Assembly (NCBI GenBank): GCA_900544025.1
Contig: UQTM01000116.1
Coordinates: forward strand, 1-6,352
DNA from: an uncultured Odoribacter sp.
Lineage (GTDB): Bacteria > Bacteroidota > Bacteroidia > Bacteroidales > Marinifilaceae
Length of the DNA stretch: 6,352 nt
Reading direction: 5' to 3'
The notes beneath the pieces are model-generated. The model saw only the letters and a program-made list of their open reading frames with translations. It did no database searches and was not told the origin of the DNA. Position numbers and translations under genes: made by a program. Of the stretch, positions 1-5,614 are shown piece after piece. Position 1 is the first letter of the stretch. Each line of letters begins with the position of its first letter.

Positions 1-3
1 TAA

Positions 4-1131
4 TCGGCTGGCCACAACAGCAACAATGCCGCCTTTTACATACAATACGACGATAAATTTTTCGACCGCCTGAACATTTCCGTCGGCGTACGGGGCGAAT
101 ATTACCGGGTGGACAACCACAAACGCGAAGCCAAAGTGGATTTATTCGGAACCTCCGTCCCGGTCAGGCCGGTCGTCCGTGGCGGGATCAGCTATAAACT
201 GGCGGAATACAGTTTCGTACGGGCAAGCTACGGGCAAGGCTATCGTTTTCCCTCGCTGGTGGAAAAATACATCCGGAAAGATATCGGCGGCGTGGGAGCA
301 TTCCCGAATCCCGGCCTGAAACCGGAAAGCGGTTACAACGTGGAACTGGGATTCAAGCAAGGATATAAATTCGGCAACCTGCAAGGATTTGCGGACATAG
401 CGGGTTTTTACACCGAATACAAAGACATGATCGAATTTCGCATCGGGCTGTTTAACGGAACGGACTTCATCACCGGGATCAGCGATGTGATCGGCATGAT
501 CATCAACCAAAATATGCCGGGTATCGGGGCACAGTTTTACAACATCCGCAAAGCACGCATCTACGGAGCCGAGGTTTCTACCACCGGTTCCTATATTTTC
601 AACCCCCATACCCGGCTACTCTATAACATCGGCTACACCTACACCGAGCCGGAAGATGCCGACTACAAAGAAAAGAATGCGGCGGCGGCGGCATCTGCCG
701 ACCCGATGTATATGCACGAAAAATCGAATAACTCGAAATACCTGAAATACAGACCGAAACATTCATTTAAAACGACGCTCGACTTTAATTACAAGCGCAT
801 CAGCGTCGGTACGAACCTTGCTTACAAAAGCAAAACACTGGCCGTCGATTACATCTTCCTCGACGAACGTGTCAAAGAAGCGCCCGAGATCATGGACTAC
901 GTGCGCAGCCTCCTGCTCGGCACGGAAAAAGACGGATACAATATGGCAAAATACTGGGCAGACCACAACAAAGGCTATTTCCTGATGGACTTACGCCTCG
1001 GAGTGAAAGTGACCGACAATGTCAATTTCCAATTCCTCATCAACAACCTGCTCAACGAAGAATACAGTTTCCGTCCGATGGCGGTGGGCGCTCCCAGAAC
1101 ATTCATCACCAAGATCGGGCTTACATTCTGA
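4..1131 (+). CDS. TonB-dependent outer-membrane receptor, C-terminal barrel fragment (left-truncated)
   Basis: This is the C-terminal 375 residues of a TonB-dependent receptor, a 22-strand outer-membrane barrel that imports large scarce nutrients using TonB-ExbBD energy. Visible barrel features are an early strand reading AAFYIQYDDKFFDRLNISVG, then SYGQGYRFPSLVEKY, LKPESGYNVELGFK, and a closing segment with INNLLNEEY, RPMAVGAPRTF and a terminal Phe (KIGLTF). The signal peptide, plug and any carboxypeptidase-like N-terminal domain would lie left of the window. The frame is open only from base 4, because bases 1-3 are an in-frame TAA. The first possible start (GTG, base 109) lies inside a barrel strand and is not credible. 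The gene is therefore either interrupted here or misread at the edge. A run of four GCG codons plus GCA (679-693) encodes five alanines in a probable loop. No neighbour indicates the substrate. Family assignment is secure; ligand unknown. Confidence 0.9.
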   Translation, partial: SAGHNSNNAAFYIQYDDKFFDRLNISVGVRGEYYRVDNHKREAKVDLFGTSVPVRPVVRGGISYKLAEYSFVRASYGQGYRFPSLVEKYIRKDIGGVGAFPNPGLKPESGYNVELGFKQGYKFGNLQGFADIAGFYTEYKDMIEFRIGLFNGTDFITGISDVIGMIINQNMPGIGAQFYNIRKARIYGAEVSTTGSYIFNPHTRLLYNIGYTYTEPEDADYKEKNAAAAASADPMYMHEKSNNSKYLKYRPKHSFKTTLDFNYKRISVGTNLAYKSKTLAVDYIFLDERVKEAPEIMDYVRSLLLGTEKDGYNMAKYWADHNKGYFLMDLRLGVKVTDNVNFQFLINNLLNEEYSFRPMAVGAPRTFITKIGLTF

Positions 1132-1473
1132 AACATATAATGAACACAACGATAAACACTCTGCTTAAAAATCCACGACTAAACCGAACAAGCTAAACGA
1201 AACTAAACGAATAACCCGAGAAACAAACTGTTTCTAAAAGCCACCGAATAGACCTGCAAAGTAAATCCGGTGGCAGCGTAACAACGCCGCCGCCCCCCGG
1301 AATCCAAAATTGATTTTTAGGATTTTCGGGGGGCATTTTTTAATCCCCCGCACACATACAACGGGCACGGCTTACCGGGAAAACCGCCCCGGCACACACG
1401 CTCGAAACTCCCCTCCGCAAACAGCACTCCGTCCAAACCGGAAAGTCCCCCCCCGGAAACCCAAACCGGGCAA
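1132..1473. other. Gene-free stretch between convergent TBDR and DUF2000 genes
   Basis: These 342 bases between two converging genes show no credible coding frame. They begin A-rich, with a tandem 10-base repeat (ctaaacgaaa-like, about 1193-1211). They then carry a 7-base inverted repeat (GCCACCG at 1240-1246, CGGTGGC at 1268-1274) and the strong terminator at 1292-1341. The remainder (1342-1473) is C-rich on the + strand, with a run of eight C (1447-1454) and a direct repeat CCAAACCGG (1433-1441 and 1461-1469). No clear terminator with a U-tract serves the minus-strand gene. An 80-codon open frame from 1310 starts inside the terminator and has no recognisable protein. Confidence 0.7.
1292..1341 (+). 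terminator. Strong intrinsic terminator for the TBDR gene
   Basis: The left arm at 1292-1305 (GCCCCCCGGAATCC) pairs with the right arm at 1320-1334 (GGATTTTCGGGGGGC), with one small bulge. Inner AAAAT/ATTTT sequences can lengthen the stem. An A and six T follow (1335-1341), which is the Rho-independent pattern in + orientation. It lies about 160 bases after the receptor stop codon, so the transcript would have a long 3' tail. On the minus strand there is no T-run after the stem, so it should act mainly in the + direction. Confidence 0.85.
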
Positions 1474-1920
1474 TCACCTAAGCAGGCTTAAATTCCCGGT
1501 CGCCTTATTAACCACCTTCTTTTCGGCACAAACCCCTATGCCGATATAATGCAGCTCCTCCTCCTCTGCCTTAGCGATAGCCTGCTCATATTCGTCATAC
1601 GTTCTCGCCTGCTGCGCAATGGTGGAAAAATCCACCAGCACCAGATTCTCACTCCCCAAAGAAAGAAAATGCTTATACAACCCCTTGATCTGCTCCTGCG
1701 AAGCTCCCAATATAGGTACAGGCAATTGAGTTATGCCCAAATGCCTCGCCCCCTGCTTATCGTACACGTCATGACTGACAATATGCTCCACCTTATTACC
1801 CAATGTCATCGATAAAACGCTGGCGATATTGGCGACCACTCCCGTGGGCTGGTCGCAGTCGATCACTAAAACACACTTATGTGTGGCACCTGAAAGAGTT
1901 TCCGTTCCCATATATTTCAT
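1474..1920 (-). CDS. DUF2000 family protein (probable PTH2-like fold)
   Basis: This is a 148-residue protein of the DUF2000 family, whose biochemical role is not established. Family features in order are HKCVLVIDCDQPTG (residues 14-27), a helix with N31 and MTLGNKV (38-44), a GITQLPVPILGAS segment (62-74), LVLVDFS (93-99), QQARTYDEYEQ (103-113), YIGIGV (125-130) and the signature end KKVVNKATGNLSLLR (134-148). The family is, from memory, placed in the peptidyl-tRNA hydrolase 2 fold superfamily, which does not prove that activity. The frame is open upstream to a TTG at 1977 and an ATG at 1965. I chose ATG 1920 because it gives the usual family length, and because a -7 box lies only 16 bases upstream (1935-1942), which would put the upstream starts outside the transcript. 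It is divergent from the Lrp-type gene. It is probably cytoplasmic: no signal peptide or membrane helix is seen. Confidence 0.85.
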   Translation of the reverse strand: MKYMGTETLSGATHKCVLVIDCDQPTGVVANIASVLSMTLGNKVEHIVSHDVYDKQGARHLGITQLPVPILGASQEQIKGLYKHFLSLGSENLVLVDFSTIAQQARTYDEYEQAIAKAEEEELHYIGIGVCAEKKVVNKATGNLSLLR

Positions 1921-1934
1921 ATTTTTGTTCGGCA

Positions 1935-1942
1935 CAAAGTTA
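1935..1942 (-). promoter_or_regulatory. Bacteroidota -7 promoter box for the DUF2000 gene
   Basis: On the minus strand the sequence reads TAACTTTG, an exact match to the Bacteroidota primary-sigma consensus TAnnTTTG, 14 bases before the chosen ATG. No TTTG at the ideal -33 spacing is visible; the nearest lies about 28 bases upstream. The call rests on the -7 box alone. It implies a very short leader. Confidence 0.5.
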
Positions 1943-1988
1943 TCGACAATAGAACATTTTCCCATATACTCAAACAAAATACGATATT

Positions 1989-2024
1989 TTTCCTATATTT
2001 ACCGGAAATAATATACACTATTCC
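1989..2024. promoter_or_regulatory. Candidate regulator-binding dyads between DUF2000 and Lrp-type genes
   Basis: This AT-rich stretch in the divergent intergenic region contains TTTCC (1989-1993) and GGAAA (2004-2008) as inverted arms, and a second related half GGAAA...TTCC (2004-2024). Spaced, imperfect AT-rich dyads of this kind are what Lrp/AsnC proteins usually bind. The sequence TATATTTA (1994-2001) differs from the -7 consensus only in its last base and could be the promoter of the Lrp-type gene. Both readings are inference from weak matches. Confidence 0.3.
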
Positions 2025-2066
2025 TAAAAAAGTCATTAACAAACCTCGAAAACAGGAAAAAAAACT

Positions 2067-2534
2067 ATGGCACAGTTAGACGCAACCGACATCGAAATAC
2101 TTTACGCCCTGCAACAGGATGCAAAAGTGAACACCAAAGAACTCTCCGAAAAGCTACACATCTCTAAAACCCCCATCTACGAACGCATCAAACGATTGGA
2201 AAACGACGGATATATCAAAGGCTACACCGCCCTGGTGGACAACAAAAAAATCGGCCTGCCGCTAATCGCATTCTGCAATGTGTCCTTAGCCGTCCACGAC
2301 GACGAACACATCCGGCGTTTCCAGCAGGAAATAAAAGACATCGACGAAATCATGGAATGTTATTCGATCGGAGGAATATACGATTTCTTCTTAAAGGTCG
2401 TCCTAAAAGATTTAGACGCCTACAACCGATTCGTTTTCGAAAAACTGACGAAAGTACACGGCATTGTGAAAATGCAAAGCGCATTCGTACTCAACGAGAT
2501 AAAGCATACCACCGTCTTAAACATAAAAAAATAA
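2067..2534 (+). CDS. Lrp/AsnC family transcriptional regulator
   Basis: This 155-residue protein has the full two-domain Lrp/AsnC architecture. The N-terminal winged helix-turn-helix covers about residues 3-53: LDATDIEILYALQQD, then NTKELSEKLHIS and the recognition helix KTPIYERIKRLENDGYI. The C-terminal RAM (ligand-sensing and dimerisation) domain covers about 64-150, with the characteristic ECYSIGGIYDFFLKVVL (97-113) and a closing strand MQSAFVLNEIKHTTVL. Family members form dimers to octamers and respond to amino acids or similar small molecules; the ligand here is unknown. The ATG at 2067 has a purine-rich AGGAAAA 7-13 bases upstream. Its divergent partner, the DUF2000 gene, is the obvious candidate target, and autoregulation is common in the family. 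It converges on the hydrolase gene with only 16 bases between stop codons and no clear terminator between them. Confidence 0.95.
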   Translation: MAQLDATDIEILYALQQDAKVNTKELSEKLHISKTPIYERIKRLENDGYIKGYTALVDNKKIGLPLIAFCNVSLAVHDDEHIRRFQQEIKDIDEIMECYSIGGIYDFFLKVVLKDLDAYNRFVFEKLTKVHGIVKMQSAFVLNEIKHTTVLNIKK

Positions 2535-2550
2535 ACATAAAACCGGAACT

Positions 2551-3651
2551 TCAGTCCTGCCACCATCGCTCCGCAACTCCGGCCGTATCCCTGAGATTCA
2601 CCGGCTCCCCGATCATAGGCGTCAGGAGCTCATAAGGCTGTTCGGCTGAATTTTTATAAATAGTATTCAACGGCTCGTACCACGGATGCTTGCACAAAGC
2701 ATACTTCGAATGATGCACCGTAAGCACCCGCTTCGGGTCCAACTCCCGAATGGCGCGGGGCAACTCGTCCGGCAAAATATGAATATACCGCCAATCCCGA
2801 TCATACTGCCCGTTCTCCATAACCGCCAGCTCGATCCCCGGAAACCTCCGGCCGATCTCCGCAAAATGCGTATCGTACCCGCTATCGCCCGCCAGATATA
2901 TCCTCCGCACCCCGTCAATCAGGAACGAAGCCCACAGCGTCTGCCCGCGCTTGATCTTCCGGTTCGAATAATGCCGGGCGGGCAGGCAATGGATCGTCAG
3001 GCTATCGTCGGCACGGAACGAATCGTTCCAATCCATCTCCACAATACGTTCCGGCTCAAACCCCCAATATTCGAAATGCTCGCCCACCCCCAAAGCGCAA
3101 ACCACCTTTCCCGTCCGGTCTTTTATCTGCTTCACCGTGTTATAATCCAGATGATCCCAATGCTCGTGGGTAATTATCAGAAAATCGATATCGGGAATAT
3201 CTTCGGGCTTGTAAACATCCGTTCCCCTGAACGGACGGAACATCAGCGACATCGGGAAACCGCTGGTCAGCACCGGATCGATAAGAAACCGCTTTCCCCC
3301 GCTCTGGATGAAATAAGAAGAATGTCCGAACCAAACCACAACCTCCTCCTCCCGCCCTAAACGGTGCAGATCCGTCTTCACCGTAGGCAAATCCCTATCG
3401 GGCTTCAGATCGGGACGCTCGCCGAAAAAAAAGTCCCAGTAACCGCGCAGGCCGCTCTTCTCCATCGTCGTAGTCGGCGTGGGATGAAGATTGTGAAACT
3501 TCCCGTCGCGATAATTCGGCGAACGCCGGATACGCTCCAGCCGCTCTCCCCGGGGAGCCCGCCCGAAACTGGGATGATGGAGCGCTATCGCAACCACGCC
3601 TCCTAATGCCACAAGTATTAAAATTACAATCATAACCTTCCTGTATTTCAT
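2551..3651 (-). CDS. Membrane-anchored MBL-fold metallohydrolase, NAPE-PLD-like
   Basis: This 366-residue protein starts with a basic stretch and one hydrophobic helix (about residues 6-24, MIVILILVALGGVVAIAL) with no lipobox Cys, so it is probably anchored with the enzyme domain outside the cytoplasm. The catalytic domain follows: VWFGHSSYF (106-114), IDPVL (124-128), the zinc motif HEHWDH (162-167), H227 in PARHYSN, D256 in AGDSGYD and H313 in TVHHSKYAL. These match in order and spacing the zinc ligands known in human N-acyl-phosphatidylethanolamine phospholipase D (H185, H187, D189, H190, H253, D284, H343). LDYNTV after the motif and GDSGY also resemble that enzyme. The likely chemistry is phosphodiester hydrolysis of an N-acylated phospholipid, but related Lactamase_B_2 proteins act on other substrates. 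The ATG at 3651 has AGGAAG directly upstream. It appears monocistronic, with its own promoter. Confidence 0.9.
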   Translation of the reverse strand: MKYRKVMIVILILVALGGVVAIALHHPSFGRAPRGERLERIRRSPNYRDGKFHNLHPTPTTTMEKSGLRGYWDFFFGERPDLKPDRDLPTVKTDLHRLGREEEVVVWFGHSSYFIQSGGKRFLIDPVLTSGFPMSLMFRPFRGTDVYKPEDIPDIDFLIITHEHWDHLDYNTVKQIKDRTGKVVCALGVGEHFEYWGFEPERIVEMDWNDSFRADDSLTIHCLPARHYSNRKIKRGQTLWASFLIDGVRRIYLAGDSGYDTHFAEIGRRFPGIELAVMENGQYDRDWRYIHILPDELPRAIRELDPKRVLTVHHSKYALCKHPWYEPLNTIYKNSAEQPYELLTPMIGEPVNLRDTAGVAERWWQD

Positions 3652-3677
3652 CTTCCTGCTCTTTCTTTTCTACAAAA

Positions 3678-3699
3678 CAAAATTAACGGAAATTTTCCG
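3678..3699 (-). promoter_or_regulatory. -7 box and adjoining dyad upstream of the MBL hydrolase gene
   Basis: On the minus strand TAATTTTG (3678-3685) matches the TAnnTTTG consensus, 26 bases before the ATG. Immediately upstream lies a perfect 6-base inverted repeat with a one-base centre (CGGAAA-T-TTTCCG on the + strand, 3687-3699). It falls in the spacer between -7 and -33 positions, where a bound regulator would block the polymerase. No good -33 TTTG is visible. The -7 box is moderately supported; the operator role is inference. Confidence 0.45.
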
Positions 3700-3852
3700 G
3701 CACGGCATAACCCCGATTACGGATCACTCTATCTTTTTTCCCGCCTCACACCCCCGCCGGAAACAAAACGCCTCCCCTCCCTCCTTCCGGTTCCCCCCGG
3801 CGGGCTGAAACGAAAACCAACGGAAAGCCGGCTCTTCTCCCCGCAGGATACC

Positions 3853-3885
3853 TTACCGGACGATCACACGTTCCGTACCCGGTAA
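3853..3885. repeat. Inverted repeat just past the AraC-family stop codon
   Basis: TTACCGG (3853-3859) and CCGGTAA (3879-3885) form a perfect 7-base inverted repeat with a 19-base loop, starting 3 bases beyond the stop codon of the AraC-family gene. The position suits a transcript-end hairpin for that gene, but no T-run follows on the minus strand. It is therefore either a Rho-independent terminator without a U-tract, a 3'-end stabiliser, or chance. The rest of the 3652-3888 gap is C-rich and shows no gene. Confidence 0.4.
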
Positions 3886-3888
3886 AGC

Positions 3889-4707
3889 TCAATTGCTCAG
3901 GCTCGGAGCGACACCGTACGTTTCCTTATAAATTTTAGAGAAATGCGAGAGATTCTTGAACCCCACATCGGCCATCACATCCCTCACCTTATGAGTTCCG
4001 GAGGTCAGGCGGTCGTGAGCCACCTTGAGCCGCTTATTGATAATCCACTTCTGAGGGGGCAACCCGCTGATCTTTTTAAAATCATTCTTAAAACTCGACA
4101 AACTGCGGCCTGTATATAAAGCCAGTTCCTCCAGCGAAAGATCGTACATATAATTTTCTTCCATGAACCCGAGTAGATCGATCTTCCACGGCTCGGCAAA
4201 ATCAAAAAGCGAAGCATAAACATTTCCGTCGGTTTTCAACACCACATGCAAACCCTCCATCATCTTCAATTTGATCCACTCTGCATCCGGTTCCACGGTT
4301 GCATCGTAATAAGGCCTGATCGATTCGAACAAACTCACCACATCGGGACGGGCGGGAATTTTCAGCAAACTGATTTCACTGCGGTGGATATTCACCGGAA
4401 GATTTTCCTTGCTCATCGACTGATAAAACTCCAACAGGAACTTACGCGAAAAAACCAGCGTAATGGAAACAAAAGGCTTTCCTTCCTCCGTACAGCGCTT
4501 ATTCAAAGTCACCCGGTTATCGCGCCGGATAAAAGCACACTCCCCCTGGTGAAATTTAGTGACGGCACCCCGCTCGTTAATTTCCACTTCTCCGGAACAC
4601 ACATAAAACAGCATGTGATTCTTCACCCTGAAAGTGCACTCCTTTCCCACCTGATGAAAATAACTTAAAAAAATATCAGAATAATTGATCAGCTTATAAT
4701 CTTCCAT
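3889..4707 (-). CDS. AraC family transcriptional regulator
   Basis: This 272-residue one-component activator has an N-terminal sensory half (about residues 1-165). It contains a cupin-like beta-rich stretch (FRVKNHMLFYVCSGEVEINE near 26-45, then FHQGECAFIRRDNRVTL). The C-terminal AraC/XylS DNA-binding domain (about 175-272) has two helix-turn-helix motifs: LSLEELALYTGRSLSSFKND (about 190-209) and VRDVMADVGFKNLSHFSKIY (about 241-260). The ending YKETYGVAPS is the typical family signature. The frame is open upstream to a TTG at 4743, but ATG 4707 is preferred: it gives the normal family start, and a -7 box at 4724-4731 lies within the upstream extension. The inducer and target are unknown. The hydrolase gene lies 237 bases downstream on the same strand with its own promoter, and the TatA-ending operon lies upstream. 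Neither is shown to be its target. Confidence 0.93.
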   Translation of the reverse strand: MEDYKLINYSDIFLSYFHQVGKECTFRVKNHMLFYVCSGEVEINERGAVTKFHQGECAFIRRDNRVTLNKRCTEEGKPFVSITLVFSRKFLLEFYQSMSKENLPVNIHRSEISLLKIPARPDVVSLFESIRPYYDATVEPDAEWIKLKMMEGLHVVLKTDGNVYASLFDFAEPWKIDLLGFMEENYMYDLSLEELALYTGRSLSSFKNDFKKISGLPPQKWIINKRLKVAHDRLTSGTHKVRDVMADVGFKNLSHFSKIYKETYGVAPSLSN

Positions 4708-4723
4708 ATCATGCAGTTTCCTA

Positions 4724-4731
4724 CAAAAATA
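4724..4731 (-). promoter_or_regulatory. Bacteroidota -7 promoter box for the AraC-family gene
   Basis: On the minus strand TATTTTTG matches TAnnTTTG 16 bases before the chosen ATG and follows a run of eight T. No TTTG at the usual -33 distance is seen; TTG triplets upstream are too close. In this A/T-rich tract a chance match is possible. Confidence 0.4.
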
Positions 4732-4883
4732 AAAAAAATACAATCAATTTTATGCCTCCCGCCGGATCCATGCAAAACATTTTCTTCCATTGCCGGGAAA
4801 AACATCGAAATTATTCCGTATAGCTATTTTCTTACTGCTCCGTTCCCACCCCGAAAATCACCCGGATTACATCCTGCCCCGCC

Positions 4884-5093
4884 TTAGTTCGCCTCCCTTT
4901 TTCCCGGCCAAAAATCGGTTTTTTCTTTCTCTCGACCGTTCATCCCCTCCTTAAAACTACGGATACCCCTACCCATTCCTTTCATCGGTTCGGGAATTTT
5001 CTTACCACCGAAAAAAAGCAGCACTAAAAAACCGATTAAAAGCAATTCCTGCATTCCGAAACCTCCGATAAACACAAACACAAACCCGCTCAC
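4884..5093 (-). CDS. tatA: TatA/TatE-type twin-arginine translocase subunit
   Basis: This 69-residue protein has the TatA plan: a short N-terminal tail, one membrane helix (about residues 13-28, GMQELLLIGFLVLLFF), the hinge GGKKIPE (29-35), then an amphipathic basic helix (MKGMGRGIRSFKEGMN, 37-52) and a charged tail. TatA oligomers form the passage for folded proteins exported by TatC-docked twin-arginine signals at the inner membrane. I chose GTG 5093: it overlaps the stop of the preceding gene as GTGA (5090-5093), typical of translational coupling, and it supplies the FVFVFIGG lead-in seen in Bacteroidota TatA proteins. ATG 5054 would cut the membrane region short. P36 after the hinge, where Leu is usual, may kink the amphipathic helix. 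Being the last gene of a nutrient-uptake operon is unusual. No tatC is in the window. Confidence 0.88.
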   Translation of the reverse strand: MSGFVFVFIGGFGMQELLLIGFLVLLFFGGKKIPEPMKGMGRGIRSFKEGMNGREKEKTDFWPGKREAN

Positions 5094-5599
5094 TTACGAA
5101 TGAAATAACGGATCGAACCATATCCTCCGAACACCTGCAACAGCATACCGGGAACTCCTAACCGGAAATCCTGCAAAGCCGCATAAAGGTTGCCTTTCAA
5201 CACCCATTCACCCAACGTCCCCGCCACCTGATAGCCCACAACGACCAACAGCAACAAAGGAATAGAAACGCGCTGCCAACGCCCGGCGGTAAATCCGGCA
5301 GCCAACGCCAGTAATACGGATTTCAGCAAAATGGCCGGAAGGGCGGCAGGCGCAGGCATCCCGGACAAAAGAAAACTAACCAAAGGCGAAGCCACAGCCG
5401 TCAGAAGCCCCACCTTCCACCCATATTTATAAGCCCCGATCAGCGTAAAAAAATAAATAGGCAACCAGGTCACTCCGCCTTGAGGGATAAGATGGAAAAG
5501 GTAGGGCAAGGCCACATTGCCTGCAACGAATAACCCGGCTGCCAGATAAGTCCTCCTATAACTATAATCCAGCGAATAAAGTTTTACTGTATTCTCCAT
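5090..5599 (-). CDS. ECF transporter S component (substrate-binding membrane protein)
   Basis: This 169-residue hydrophobic protein has about six membrane helices (near residues 18-38, 43-58, 60-79, 86-106, 112-132, 146-164), the usual size and topology of S components of energy-coupling-factor vitamin/metal transporters. The GGVTWLPIYFFTLIGAYKYG segment (41-60) and SPLVSFLLSGMPAP (71-84) resemble S components of the micronutrient group. It would bind a substrate in the inner membrane and pass it inward with a shared EcfA-EcfT module, not seen here. It lies 15 bases after a TBDR and overlaps the TatA gene by 4 bases, so the three are probably co-transcribed. The context suggests a substrate too large for porins, perhaps a corrinoid or another cofactor, but this is inference. 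It contains no Cys, unlike BtuM-type cobalamin S components, which use a conserved Cys. The ATG at 5599 is the first start in frame after the receptor stop. Confidence 0.8.
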   Translation of the reverse strand: MENTVKLYSLDYSYRRTYLAAGLFVAGNVALPYLFHLIPQGGVTWLPIYFFTLIGAYKYGWKVGLLTAVASPLVSFLLSGMPAPAALPAILLKSVLLALAAGFTAGRWQRVSIPLLLLVVVGYQVAGTLGEWVLKGNLYAALQDFRLGVPGMLLQVFGGYGSIRYFIRK

Positions 5600-5614
5600 A
5601 ATCTTCTGTTTTCG

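Noticed and set aside
142..609. Long open frame on the minus strand opposite the left receptor
   Set aside because: It lies fully inside the well-supported receptor frame, has no recognisable protein features and is a shadow of biased codon use.
1240..1274. GCCACCG/CGGTGGC inverted repeat as a second terminator
   Set aside because: The 21-base loop and lack of a T-run make it weak beside the strong terminator just downstream.
1310..1549. Plus-strand open frame across the terminator and the DUF2000 end
   Set aside because: It begins within the terminator loop, is rich in Pro/Arg/Thr from C-rich DNA, and overlaps the true minus-strand gene.
1921..1977. Longer N-terminus of DUF2000 from TTG 1977 or ATG 1965
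   Set aside because: The added residues do not fit the family, and the -7 box would lie inside the coding sequence.
2686..3360. 224-codon plus-strand open frame opposite the hydrolase
   Set aside because: The hydrolase on the other strand has all catalytic motifs; this frame has none and no start context.
4246..4668. 140-codon plus-strand open frame opposite the AraC-family gene
   Set aside because: It is antisense to a clear AraC-family protein and shows no domain.
4708..4743. Longer N-terminus of the AraC-family protein from TTG 4743
   Set aside because: The added residues are encoded by an A/T tract that carries the likely -7 box, and ATG 4707 gives a normal family start.
4884..5054. 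Shorter TatA from ATG 5054
   Set aside because: It would shorten the membrane segment and lose the GTGA overlap with the upstream gene; GTG 5093 fits better.
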